Source: Nemopilema nomurai
Taxonomy: Eukaryota; Cnidaria; Scyphozoa; Rhizostomeae; Rhizostomatidae
Reading direction: 5' to 3'
Assembly: GCA_003864495.1 (NCBI GenBank)
Contig: ML133401.1
Span: forward strand, 6,005,189 to 6,069,188
DNA: 64,000 bases
Shown here: in pieces, positions 34,370 to 47,000 of the stretch
How positions within the stretch are numbered: position 1 is the stretch's first letter
Layout: each line of letters opens with the position of its first letter
Notes under the pieces: generated by a model
What the model was told of the DNA's origin: nothing
What the model saw: the letters and a program-made list of their open reading frames with translations, nothing else
The model's database searches: none
Translations under genes and position numbers: made by a program

Positions 34370-37169
34370 TATTTTTAAGTTTGATCAAGAAACTTTTGTC
34401 GAGAGCTTATCTCTTTTATGAAATAGATTGTTGAGAATGAATGCTTCTATTTGTTTTTTTTACTTGCACCCTCGTCTCTTGTTGCTAGAGAGCATTCGAA
34501 AGTAAATAGAAAAAATATGCAATGCTTTTATTGAAAGCTGTTTTTGAATTCACCTCTCTCCAATCCATTGTTTATTTGAAAGATTGTTCCCGCCCTGGTT
34601 AAAGTGTTTGAATTGGGGGGTGGGGGATGTGACGTCATAGTATAGTATTCTTCTTGTATCTATCGGCTAAACAAACCCAGGCTTTTTGCGTTATTTGCAT
34701 AGTAATTTCTGATTAGTTGATGACGCAAAAAGTTTGCCCTCATTTTTAGTCGAATAATAAGCACTCATTCCTAGCGCTAGTCCTTCTTCGTTAGCTTTTT
34801 CATTTTCTGAGAATCTAAAGTGTTTGAATCTATAGATTGCTGCCTTCATGATTCCGCACCAGCTACCTCATGGTACTTTAGGCGTTTACCTACCACATAG
34901 TGCCTTTCTCTTGAAGTGTTCATAATTGATACATTCCCAGGGTAGGCCATGATATTCCAGTTCTGATTTTGTATTTTCAATCACAGTTTACAAAGTTTGG
35001 TAAAATAGAACACAAAAAATGACAAGCACCATTTGGCGGACAGCCGCGAAATTATAATCACTCGCGCTGAATGTGTTTTTGAAAAATATGAGATTCTATT
35101 TATGTTTTGCTTTGCTTAAGTATTTGATTTGGTTAATGGTGTTCTTTTTATTAATAAATGTGTGTTTGTTCATTGAAGTTGGGGTCATAGCACTGTTGCT
35201 AGCAATTTATTCGTTTTAGTTGGAAGGAAGTTTTAATGAGTCGCCTAAGGCTACTACGTAGGTGTAAAGATGGTACTTCGCGTTTGAAGAGAATTTCTAC
35301 CATATACTCTTCATTTACGAGCTGTTGGCCTTCCGAGCAAAAACATTTTTATAATAAAATCTTTCAGGTTTCAAACTACAACTTTCTGATGTGATTCCCA
35401 ATAAGTTTTATGCAAACATCCAACATGTTAGTTGCAGATGCCGGTTTGTCTAATGTCAATTAAACTAGTCGTAAATATGGATGTAAATCAAATTATGTTT
35501 AAACATATGCACTGAGTAAATTGAGTAGCCACAGTTTATCGGTGGCCCTATCTCCAAAACACGGGTTGTCTTGATGAAAATTCAAACACAGTCAGAGGAG
35601 TACTTCAATATTCAAAACAAACTGCTTTTGATGCTGGGATTACAAACACGGCAGCGATCGAGTCACTTGAACTTCTAATGCAAGATTCGGCCTTGAAGCA
35701 TCTCCCTTCGGCTCGTCAGCGATTTTGTCGCCAGAATTGAGCAAATCCAGAGAATTCTGTGGCATTTGAAACAAGCACAGCATTTTTGCGATGATCCGGT
35801 TGACAAGACTGTAAAAAGGGCAATTTCCTGAACTTATCGTGTATGATCTAGCTTCAAGATTCATCAAAGTTAAAATGTAGACTATAAATGGCCGTTCCCT
35901 TCTGCTTTTTAACTGCGTGGTTTTCGCTTTTACAAAAGTATTTTCGAAGTGAGGGACTTAGATAGATCTCTGTCTATGTTACTTTGATGTTTTCTTCAAC
36001 GTATTGCATAATCAGGAATACTATATACATCGTGCTTGACATCTTGTATTTCAAATGTTAGATCAATGTACTTTTGACTAAAGCACTGCAATTGATACTT
36101 GTGTTGGAAAAAATACCCTGGTGCGAAATGAAGTTAACGAAAACGTAGGGGAACGGAGGGGAGGGTAGTGGTACGGAGGAGCGTAGTGAAACAGCAGGGA
36201 GTGAGTGGAAAAGAGTGGTAGAATGGAAAGGGGTGAAGTGAACGGAGGAGAGAATAGTAGGTCGGAGGGGCGTAGTGGAATAGCCAGAGGCTGCGGGGTG
36301 GATGGGCGTAAATGGGGCACGAAGTTGAAACTTGTCTGGCCTATGCTGCCATCGATGAAATCTTGTCGCGTATTTCCAAGCACAAGAAGTGATTGCAGAG
36401 CAATTAGAAGTTTGCATGATTTAAAGTCAGGTGCACAGCTGATATATCTGATACTGCCTGCGTTCGCATATCTGATGATTGACCTTCGAAGAGATCTGCC
36501 AAAACAGTACAGTAATATATTGTATGTGACAATATCGAAGACTCCCGTTTTAAAAGAGAAGTTCCTTTTTAAAAGAACGGACTAACCCCCGGGGAAAGGA
36601 CAATCGTTTTGGTTTTAGTTACAGACAGTTCGAATCACGTGAAAAGTTATAAGAGTTTCGATTTTCTGAAGGTTTGCTTTTAGAAAATATGTCGTGTTTC
36701 GTATGCACGTTACTTTGTTCCAAGTTGATTGGTTTGCCCTTGAACCGGACCACAAAACCGTCATCATATTCCAAATGTACATACATGCGAAGATAGTGGC
36801 TGGAAAGGCGCTTGAAGCTAAATGATCACAGAGCTGGTGCAGGTTGCTAAATTCAATCTGTGGGTTCTTCCTATAAACTGTGCATCCGGTTAAACTGCGC
36901 GCGAGGCTAGTTTTTATTGAGATCTCCGCCTTAATAATTAATGATCTGATCTCAGATGAAAGGCCTTGGAGTGGCGAGAAGGGCAGCTGTTTCTGTTCTA
37001 ATTGCCCATTGCATACAGCTCGGTTTTGTTTGGTCGAGTCGTAAAACTGTTATGCGTCTAACGCCATCTGCAAGCACTTCTTCTCAGTCAAACTCGTCTT
37101 GCTCCCGAAGATACGTTGCACAGGAAAGTCAAGCGAAAGATCCGCAGGAAGCTTGCTTGTTGGCCGGAG
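34370..37169. other. ALG9 3' flank and intergenic region
   Basis: No gene is supported. A possible ALG9 poly(A) signal (AATAAA) lies at about 35153. A purine-rich, repetitive tract occupies about 36148-36300. An open minus-strand stretch at 35640-35864 starting MNLEARSYTISSG is noted, but it has no splice or homology support. Confidence 0.45.
36148..36300. repeat. Purine-rich degenerate minisatellite-like tract
   Basis: About 150 bases of almost pure A/G on the plus strand, built from loosely repeated units such as GGAGGGG, GTAGTGG and GGAGGAG. Long open frames here in several frames, rich in Gly/Arg/Glu on one strand and Pro/Ser on the other, are by-products of the composition. Confidence 0.75.
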
Positions 37170-40156
37170 ATGCTAATGCCTAATTTCACGGAAGTCGATG
37201 CCCAAATCAAGGTATTTGTTTTGATTTTTCCTTCACCACCTTCGCACGTCTTGTCTTGGCTATTGTCGTCGGAATACCAAAGCCGTCGTCTTTTCTGAGA
37301 AAAATAGACTGCTTGCATCTCATAACATCACAACATAACATTTTCATAGATTTCTAACTTGTACATTATGCGCTACTAAAATAGCATAAGCAGTTCTAAT
37401 GTTTTCATTATCTGCATGGACATGGCGAAGAAGTGTACTTTAGCAAGGACAAAATTCTTCACGTAGCTATCTTCATAATGTCAAGCTTCACAGTTGAAGC
37501 TAGGCTCGTTTTCATCGTTCAATAATTCTTCTTCCCTTAATTGCTGTTGTGGTTGACGCTTCCCAGGCAAAGGGATACGGAGTTCTAGGGCTTAAGTCTA
37601 TGCCTTCTGCAAGCCTTTCAAATTGTACACTATCAATTTTGCTGGTTCCGACTACTGTGATCATCCAGTTGGTTCGTTCAATAAGTTGGGATGGCATCAT
37701 TGCATTTCACCAAAATCTCTGCTTATAAATTTGTTCCTTTGCAGTTTTAGCTGAGATCATAGATAGGATTATTCAGCTCGGTGTTTTAGGCTTTAGCACT
37801 CGTGTTTGCCTTGAAAACTATCTTTACATTATCCTTTGCTCTACATTCTGATTCTGGTTGAATCTGATTGAGTGGGGTGTGGAATTCATCCATAACTGAA
37901 CACAAACTGAAACGATTGAGAGCGCTCATGATTGGAAGATATGATCGAGTCGTGGACTTTAAGTGAAGAAAATACAACACCTGTTAATATGAATGGCATA
38001 GATGAACAAATTGCATTTTGTAAGAAGGGTGGATGTACACATACATCCAACTCTCCAAAACTTCGCCGAGAGATTTAAAATTAAACTTAACTTGTACTAG
38101 TTCTTTTGTACTTGTGTGATATTTTATGATCTTCATCTTACGATTTCTTCCCTTACAGTGACACATGCATTTCTAGTGTCATGCAGGATAATCTTTTGTC
38201 ATAGTCACAACTTTGACTTTGTCCTAAAGAGCACTTCATCAACATCGACTCATTGTTCCTCATTTCACGATACTCCTAACGTTCACTGCATAAGAAGGTT
38301 ACGATTTCCAAAACTTCAATTATTCCCTATCCAAGTAAATCAGTAAATGTCACCATTTTTAATTCCGGAGTAAATACAAGGCGTCTTTTTAGATGAAATG
38401 CCTGTTGATTAAATTACAACACATGCTGGTTTACTTTTTATCATCCATTTCTCGTCGGATGTTAATCATCTAAATTGCTTTTCCCAAGTCAATCAGTTCA
38501 AGCCTCAAACTGGTAGAGAACTTGGAAGGAATGCAAATTCACTCTAAAGAGGTATGCTGAAATATGAAAATTTGAGAATAAAATCTTCCTATGAAACTTA
38601 ACCCATTGTTGCAAAGAATGCTATTTTACAGAAACATATGATAGTTGTAAAAATGCGCTTCAACAACTGGTCAATATCCTTTGAATTGTGTATACCTTGT
38701 AAAGTTGCACTGACAAAGCAGCCCCTGGCCCACAGCCAAGGAGTATTTAGCTAGCTGTAGTACATTGTCGGCTGGTACTTCGTAGGCCTTTCCTGACGTC
38801 ATCGCATTAAACGTGGGAGGCACGATCTTCACAACGACCAAAACAACTCTACTTGGAGACCCCAATTCAATGCTTGCCGCCCTTTTCAGTGGACGCTACA
38901 AGGTGCCACGTGACCCCGACGGTCGCTTCTTTATCGACAGAGATGGCAGCCACTTCGAGTATGTCCTCGCGTATTTACGCGGAGATCAAGCCCTACCGCC
39001 AGCCCAGGTCGCACTAAAGGTCAGTTTTGATTTATTGCAGCCTGGCAGACTGAGAGAAATTTGCTGCTCTCCTTTGTCTAATGAAGTAAACTTCTCAGGC
39101 AATTGAAGATTTTTTAGGTAACGATGGTCCTAACAAATCGATCCGGTGCCATTTAGATTTGACCAAGAAGTACACACAACCGTTCGAGGGTAATTTAAAA
39201 AGCTTTAAGGCAGCATAAACGGCGATGCCCATACCTACGTCAGTGGAATTTCTTCGGTTTCTTTCTTGTGATAAAGTTGACCAGGCCCTCGAATATACAG
39301 CTGTGCTAATGTGAGGCTTTAAAACCGAAATGCCTAATGCCATCATCAATTAACATGCGCTCCACACTGTTTAACGACTTTCGATTTATCACTTTGATTT
39401 GTAAACAGGCATCTCAAGGAGGAAAATTTTCCCGCACATGTCTTAAAATTTGTGTATTTGCAAAGTTTAGTTATTCGTAGAGTTTCTAGTATTTATAGAC
39501 TTATGAAAGTAAGACTTTTAAACAGATTTGCAATAGAAATTAGACTTTAAAAACATTTGGGAATCAAATAATTTACCAGGGTTTATAGGGACATCTTTGT
39601 TAAACTGAAGACAGAAAGCTCACTTCGTTGTTTTCCTTTCAAGGTAGTGGAAGATGCCGAATATTTCCAGGTCCAAGGCCTTATAGATGCTTTGCAAGTC
39701 TACCCGAACGTTTTCAAAGCGAAGCTTTTGAATTCACGGAGCGAGCGTTTTCAGACAGAAAGGTGGAAGCGAGAACTTGTCCGACATTGTCAACAAACTT
39801 GCTTGCAGACGCTTTGCGCTACTTCTAAGGTTTTGTTTGTAGGCGAGGATGACCTGAGGGTACTGCACGATGAACCATCTTGTGTCGGAAATCGCCACTC
39901 CCTGGTAGTGACAAGGCACCTAAGCTGTGGCCCAAAATATTATCAGGAGGACTTTGAATATCTTCTGAATAAGCTAAAGAATCCCAGCTGCGTCATCAAA
40001 GGGATATGCCAAGCAGATATGTGCGCGTTTGTTTCACACCTGAAACAACAGCTGACTGATGAAGGATACAATTACTTCTTGATGGAAGAATCAGCAAGCT
40101 GTAAGAAGAAGTGTGAACTTAATCTGAAATACTATCTACTGGAGATAACGTGGTGA
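37170..40156 (+). CDS. BTB/POZ-domain protein of the KCTD7/KCTD14 type
   Basis: Exons 38786-39019 and 39644-40156 (TGA) are secure. A first exon at 37170-37211 is provisional: it keeps frame, has a gtattt donor and joins in phase 0. Total 262 residues; KCTD14 is about 255 and KCTD7 about 289. The T1-type BTB domain starts FPDVIALNVGGTIFTTTKTT and includes SMLAALFSG, DGRFFIDRDGSHFEYVLAYL and DAEYFQVQGLIDAL. The C-terminal half, including FVSHLKQQLTDEGYNYFL, ends YYLLEITW, matching the FKITW/FTFTWW ending specific to KCTD7 and KCTD14. Such proteins form BTB oligomers, and several KCTDs are Cullin-3 adaptors; KCTD14's own role is unclear. The acceptor of exon 2 has a poor pyrimidine tract, so the true N-terminus could differ. 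Family assignment is firm, but the exact orthologue (7 or 14) cannot be separated by eye. Confidence 0.82.
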
Positions 40157-41401
40157 AATACCAGAGGGACATGCTGGTAGATTGTACCAGTAGGCTAGTG
40201 GGAAAGACATTCAAGAAGTTAGTAGAAGGGGCTGCTGCGAGTCATTTTTCAGTCTCTAAGACTCCATTTGACTTGTTTCGAGGTGACATGGACCTGGAGT
40301 ACAGTTGCAAGCGTACCTTCATGTTTGGATCCTTCAACATCGAATAGCTGGAGAAGCTACTCCGAAGAGTGGCCAAAGTCCTCATGTCTGGCTCCGCAAG
40401 TCAATTACCAAACGCAAGTTTCATCAATCTATCGATGAATCTTTTTGGAGAAGCATTAAAAGCTCGCATTTGAAGTCGCCACTGTTTGGCCTGAGGGCTA
40501 GAGATCAGTGCACGTGTTGCACGCGCACCAAGAATAATAATGGCGGACTAAAAGTTCGCTTCCTTTCATGTTGGTGTTGTCAACAAGAATTTTTTACGCA
40601 CTTATTCAAAGTACAACTTAGAATTCAGTTCCTGAATTATATAAAGCAAATGCGACCAAGAAGAGTTGGCATAGCTCCCACCTGATTTGAAGTCAAGCTT
40701 TGAAGAAATTTACCGAATTGCAAGATCCTTGCGAAATGAATATGGCCTAATTGAGTATTCGGTCCTATAGTTCTTTGGCCGTGAAATCACGACTAAACCA
40801 AGCATTTCAATCCGAGGCTGACAATTTTAACTCACGGGACAATTGCAAACGTATTGGCAGAAGCAAACAATTTAGCTTGTCATAGTGAAACTTGTCATTG
40901 GTGTGTAATAGCATTTGTATTAAGAAAAACGAGAAAACACAATCATGTCAAGTTTATAGTTGCTAAATTTCTTCATTTCACGAACCAGCAGTTAATTAGA
41001 TATTGACTTAAATTTATATCTATTTATATCTTAAAAAAAATTAATATCAGATATGTGAAATTAGAAACGAAATAAGTGTTCCATTGTATAGTTTACGCCG
41101 CATTGAGATACCAAAGTTATGAGTTTTCACAATCTATCGATGGAATACTTTTAATGTCTTTTTAGATCTGCTCCAAAGCTATTTACTGCCAAAGATTAAA
41201 AAAGTTGTAAAGCATTTGGCAGGGACTCTAATGCTAAACGTTTTTACTAAAACAGGCTTCTGCGTCTGTACAGATTTTTGCTTCCTTCTCTGCGAGACAG
41301 ATCTGCAGAGAAAAAGCAATTTGAATCTGGTTGAAACAAACTTAAAGCGAAAGTAATTTGGGAGCATTCTTAAAAATTGAATTATCATGGTCTGAGTATC
41401 C
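40157..41401. other. 3' flank of the KCTD-like gene
   Basis: Probably 3' UTR and then intergenic AT-rich DNA. Several open frames occur without homology or splice support. Nothing else is recognised. Confidence 0.4.
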
Positions 41402-42028
41402 CTAATTATCGGTTATTTGGCATCCTTTTATTCCAAAGATTGCTTGTCCATAGCGTTGACTTAAACCCTTTTCCATATTGTGGGCTGAAATGCGTGCTTT
41501 AATTTTGGAGATTGGCATTATCAAGCACTTGCTATCCTTTTCTGGCAGTCTGAAAATAGATGGATGTGGCACTTCAACTGACAATGAACCTGTAATCGAG
41601 TCGAAAAACAGATCTCATCAAAGCCTCTCGTGCAACGTAAATACACATTGAATTGTTCTTATTCCTATGCCTATTGGGTCTATGCCTAATTCAAGTCAAG
41701 GTGCATTTGTAAGGTGTGGCACCCTTTTGAGTAAAATTCAAGACGATGATGAAAATTGACATCGTTGTTAATTCCTTCCAATAAGCATGTTTGGTGCGGT
41801 CTCAAGAGACTGAGAAATACTTCTGATGCTCAACAATGCTGCATCCCAAGTGTTTGGTGCGTCGTCCATCTCGCAAAACAATGAAAAGTTTAGAGGCTTA
41901 AAGCTTGCATTTCTCGTTTCAAACTTAATCCATTTATTGGTAGTGGGGACCAAAAGACCAAAGACAGGTGTCCAATTTTGATTTTGGCTGGAGAGAGCGA
42001 CGAAGCACAAGTTCAAGAAAAGGGCCAT
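41402..42028 (-). CDS. Possible two-exon gene, unknown (minus strand)
   Basis: Read on the minus strand, an ATG at 42028 opens MALFLNLCFVALSS, which could be a short signal peptide, then NQNWTPVFGLLVPTTNKW and FSLFCEMDDAPNTWDAALL. If a gtattt donor near 41814 is used, an exon at 41578-41402 (acceptor gattacag) joins in phase and ends KGLSQRYGQAIFGIKG...TDN. Both parts look like protein, but no family is recognised and the donor is weak. Alternatively the first part ends at its own stop at 41768. Confidence 0.28.
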
Positions 42029-42144
42029 TCCGCATACCTATGGCCTGAGTTTTGAATTTAATCAACAGCGGATGCAGAAATCTTTCCGGTTGATGCATTG
42101 TTGGGCTTAAAGGTACTTACTATTCGTGTTCTTGTTGTAAATGA

Positions 42145-42484
42145 TCATTCATCTTCCTTGTTGAACTTACGAAGCAGATTCCGAGGGTCTTCAGGCAGAA
42201 ATACGATCGTGTTGAAATAGAAAATACGTACAAAGATCTTATGCTGGCCATCATACTCTCACCACTTGCTCTTTGCTGTCGAAACTAAACAAACCGTCTT
42301 GCATTTTCCATCCTCCAAACCGCGTTCTGATGCGAATGCTTACCATTTGAACAACGACTTCAGATCCAAATGAAAGGTTTTCAAAGCAACGGTTAGGCGG
42401 TGCTTGGGTCTCATTTTCAATGGCTCGAGTTTCGCCTCGTCTTGGCAAAAGCAAGCATTTTACGCATTTCAGATTTCTGTCAGG
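42145..42484 (-). CDS. Two candidate exons of an unidentified minus-strand gene
   Basis: The minus-strand exon 42484-42344 is bounded by a gtcag acceptor and a strong gtaagc donor, is open in phase 0 and encodes PPNRCFENLSFGSEVVVQM at its end. A following segment, 42237-42145, encodes IFVRIFYFNTIVFLPEDPRN and stops at TGA, also phase 0, but its acceptor is poor. They might be terminal exons of a separate gene. The phase also fits as an extension of the scramblase gene upstream at 44031, but the sequence does not look like the end of a scramblase. No family recognised. Confidence 0.3.
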
Positions 42485-44000
42485 CTGACATTTTATGGAG
42501 AAAAAATCACGAAAAATCCAAAAGAAAGGCAAGATGGTCGTAACACATTTAAAAGCATTGAAACAGTATCAACTGTAGTAGATAAGTACGTACAATCTAT
42601 AACGTCATAAGCAAATGACACGTATTTAACCGTCTACATAAAACGACTTGAATTGGTCTCGCCTTGAAACAAAGATTTAATTATCCTCAGTGACAAAAAT
42701 AACGTCGAATTAAATTTATTCAATTACAAAAATATTCAGCCAAAGAATTAAACAATTATTTTAATCAGATTCTAATCACTTACAAGTACAGTCAAATTGG
42801 CTGGGGTTTTCTCTCTAATGTTAGTGATGATTGGCATAATAATTTAATATATTAACAAAAGAATCACAATCATAAAAACATTTTACTCTTGAATGAAGCT
42901 TCCCTTTAGACCTTATTTCACGCAAAAGCCACCACCAAACTAAAACTCTGAATGTAAGCTAAAAGGATTGTGATGCAAGTTGCAATTTCATAAAATTGAG
43001 TAAAAATGCCGCTGAAAATTACATTAAAATTTAAATTAAAGATTTAATGAAAACACTGAACACAGTGGCTGGAAAGGGGGGCGTTGAATACCAAAATGAA
43101 GCCTTGGAGTTCCGCTAAAACGACTGGGAATTTTAAACAATCTTGGTGTCTACACTGTACTAATAAACCTCCAACTAATAAACCGCATGCACTACAATGT
43201 TTCATATCAGGGGCACATTACACTGGGTAGCGAGGGCCTTCCATTGCGAACCTTGCGATGCAGTGATACAAGTGATTTCTGATTATTGCAGCAGGTGATC
43301 AGCTGGATGATTAACGCGATTGCTCCTCCAAGGCAGTGCATAGTATATATCAAGAGGGAAGTATCAAGAGTGATATAAGGGGAATTCAAATTATCATGCC
43401 AATAATTCAATCAGATTCTAAAGTAAGCCAGCATATTTTACCGGCTTTATGTCGATGTAGCTATATGCTATCATCTTACGTCACTAAAAAGGGTGTATAG
43501 TATATAGGCAATTGTAGAACGCTCTGTATATACAACGGGATCATAGAAAATCCCTAACATGAGCAGTACAGTTCGCGTGGTCCTAATAAATTTCATTGCC
43601 ACCATCCATAACTTCCTTTACACCTGCTCAAAGTAGTTTAGATGCTAAAAAAGAAAGACAGACATTTGAGCTCTACTTTCAGATAAATTTCAGCTCTGTG
43701 TTATTGAGTAATAAATTTCTGCTCCTGGTCCGATTAATCTAATTAAAACGTCTTTTTTTAATATATTCCTTTCGGAAAACAAAAGTACAGTCTTAAACTT
43801 AGCAAAGCAAATTTTTTCAACAGGAAACCAATTCTCCTTGAAAGGCCATTTGCCAATTAAAAAGCTCAGTACAATCTTGCTATCCTCATGTTTGAAAATG
43901 GAATTTCTAAAAATGTTCATCTTCAGAACTTCTAATTAACTTTGGCTGTTTGTAAATGCTGTCGTCCCAGTTTTCATTGTGCACTTACACAAGGATAAGT
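42485..44000. other. AT-rich gap; nothing recognised
   Basis: I see no gene. It could hold a further exon or the 3' UTR of the minus-strand scramblase gene whose last recognised exon ends at 44031/44001. Confidence 0.4.
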
Positions 44001-47000
44001 CTACTTAAATTGAACATCAAAAGAACTTACAGACAAAACAAGTGCTCCAAAAAGAAGAGCTTTTTCGTTTACACCCAACTCGGCTGGAACTAAAAAATAG
44101 AAGATATGTTTTCAGTGACAGTAATTTGAATAAATTTTTATCACTTTTTATAGCTCTTTGCTGTAGTAATCAAAGAAGCTTGAGATCAAATGAAGAAGGA
44201 CGTAAATTAGGACTGGGTTATTGTTGGTCAAAATTTACATATCAAAAAACTTTCCCTAGGGTTGTATACTAATCCGGGTAGTAACGCGAGCATGTGTATA
44301 TCAAATAATCAATTCATTATTTATTCACTCATTTGCTTTTTTGTCAATACATTCATTCATTTTTCTTTTCTCTTCCTGCGCTGCAACTTTTTTCCTAGCA
44401 TAATCTATGGTGCATTTCAGCTAAATTAATAAGGCCATAACTTTAAAATATATCTGTAAACTTTTTTCTTTCTAGATAGTATCGGGGGGGAGGTGGGTGG
44501 TGTGGGGCTGTCGCAACCCCAACTTACAAGTCATCGTGGTTTTGTCCGTGTCTGGAGTGACGAAACAACTGAAAATTCCATCACATGTTCCTTGCCACTC
44601 GTGCCCAATCTCCCCGATGTAGGAATTCCACTTTGATGAATAAATCTATAACGAAATTTGCCCACCTTTTTTCAAACAAACGAAGTCAAGAGGTTGCTTT
44701 GCCAAATTAAAAAGTGCAAATTGAGCAGCCATGTAGATTGGTACATCAGAGGTCAAACGATTAACCATAAACTTAACGAGTGATAAACCTGAAAATTGAT
44801 CTGAAAAAACGGTGTTTATTGCTTTGATCGCATACGTAGTCTCAGGACAAAATAAAGAATCGTGAAGGTACCCTGAAAGTTGTACTGGTGAGACACTCGA
44901 ATTTGCAAGCGGGTCCTTCGATTTTGAGCAGCTGACGGTTTTCGGAGTCCCGGATGTCGTAATACAGAGACGGGGGCAGGCAGCTTCCACAAGTATCTCT
45001 AGGCCTGGAAAATAGGTCAGCCACATATCAAGACGATTTCACATTAAATTTGTGAATGTCATGCATTCGTACGATCTGCCTTGCACATTAGGCTTAAGAA
45101 TATTAATTCAAGACTTCTTTTAATAGGGCTGAATGGGGAAAGTATATTATCAATGTAGAATTTATCTGATAAACTGTCACACTCTTTCCACAAATAGGTT
45201 GCCGTTGAAAATATGCGAAAGTATCAGTTCAAAATAGCTGGCTAAAGATGCCAGTCGGCTTAATCGCTTGTTCTAGAATAAACTTAGGCCATGATTCCAT
45301 ACTCAGATTTCTTGAGAAAAAGAGAAATATCTGCGTTTTGGCACTCTGCTTTGAGTTGCTTACGCTTGTCTCAGAACCATCAGGCACTGCGCATTGATCT
45401 CGTTAAGTTAATCCACCTTTAATATCCCGCAAATTCAAAAAGCTTTCATCAGAAATACGTAGCAGCAAATTCATCTTGATTTCAATCAATTACATTATTG
45501 GAAGACTGCTTTCCAAATAAGTGCATTAAAGGGATTAAGTATTCGCATGCTTTTGAAGTCTAGGTTAAAGAAGGCAACAACCAAATCAACATCGTACTTT
45601 GTAATAAGAAGACAATTTACAAGAGGATGATAACTTTATGAGGATAACGAGGATGATAACGACCATGGAAAGTTTTTGCTGAAGTGCCTCCAGGGTTATG
45701 TTTATGTTATATAAACGTCTGTATAGTCCAGTGTAAAAATTTTAGCAACTGTGAAAAGTTAGGATACTACAAAAAATAAGCTTTAAGATGTAATAGAAAG
45801 GGCAAGTTACAACCTCACACCTTGCATTTAATTGCTTTTCTTCAAAGAAACTACACACCATTGGTCTTTTAAAGAATCAAAGACGAGACTTTCAGGGGAA
45901 AAGTTTGACTCAATCAAAATGTTTTAAAGTGACTCCACTGTAATGCTAGATTTGAAAACTTGCCCCCGGCCGGGGGTCGCGCACTTTTCCGGCCCTTCCT
46001 TCATATGCGGCGCATCACAATTTATTGCAAGATTTTGTCAAGTCTTTTATTAGTGTTTATCCCCCACTACTTATACAGTGTATATCCCCCCCGGTTATCG
46101 GCAATTGAGACTTACGAATGGTTGACGTAGCCGAGTATTCGTCCACTAGACGACCGCACAATCATTCCAGGGGTACACGACGGGCAGAGGACAGGCCAGT
46201 TGCAGTTTGCCGGGTGTTCAAGCCACATGACTGTCGACCCACTCGAATCGGTGACTCGAAGATCGCACTCTCTCTGATTGCAGCAGAACATCGATTTCAA
46301 TACCATGTTGCTTGAAGCTAAAATAAACATGGAAACTACTTTTGCAAAAGTCCTTTAACATCGCAATGAAAAGTATATTGAAAATGCTGCTATTCTTATT
46401 GAGGGCTTTAAAAGAAAACTTCATAAGAATTTTCCAAGACCAGAAAATGGTTAACCATTGAAACGCCCTCGATTTATTTGTTAATAAAAATGCCAGGTAG
46501 GTGTTCATTTCAGTGTCGATCACATGGCATTGACTTTGCTATGCGCAATGATTTAAAAACTATTTTCAAATAATGCAGAAACCTTTTCGAATTCCAATTT
46601 TATGGTGGCTCTTATCTCTGGAATAAGACGCCATGGTCCTTTGTCCTTTAACAAAATATCTAATATTGGTGTGACATCAAAAAGGCCAATCTAACTGCTA
46701 GATATACCTTCCTCGCTCACAAGCAGGAGTGGATTCTCCAGGGACTTCTCGTCCGTGCCAATGCAGTATGTGTTGGGCGCGTGCCATGCTAAAAAGGTGA
46801 ACTTTGGATGAAAGAAAGGAAAAAGTATAATCCCTAAGCTGACAGACAACAGTACGGAAAACCCCGAAACGACAAGGAAAAGTGGGCTGATATATTATGA
46901 ATACGTAGCCATGACCAGAGGCAGCTTAGATTTTAATTCAGAACATTGATCTAAAAACATCCCATAAATGTGGTGGAAAAAACGACAAAGAACAGCACGA

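Noticed and set aside
35640..35864. Minus-strand open frame starting MNLEARSYTISSG
   Set aside because: Coding-like composition, but no acceptor or donor context and no homology; not enough to call.
36205..36585. 126-codon plus-strand open frame, and longer minus-strand frames opposite it
   Set aside because: They arise from the purine-rich repeat and show no homology or splice signals.
40150..40685. Two open frames just after the KCTD-like stop codon
   Set aside because: They overlap the expected 3' UTR, share no family features and lack splice support.
44646..45026. 126-codon minus-strand open frame across two scramblase exons
   Set aside because: The real scramblase reading uses a different frame in exon 45004-44872 and continues in 44645-44528 with clear homology. 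The long frame is an overlapping shadow.
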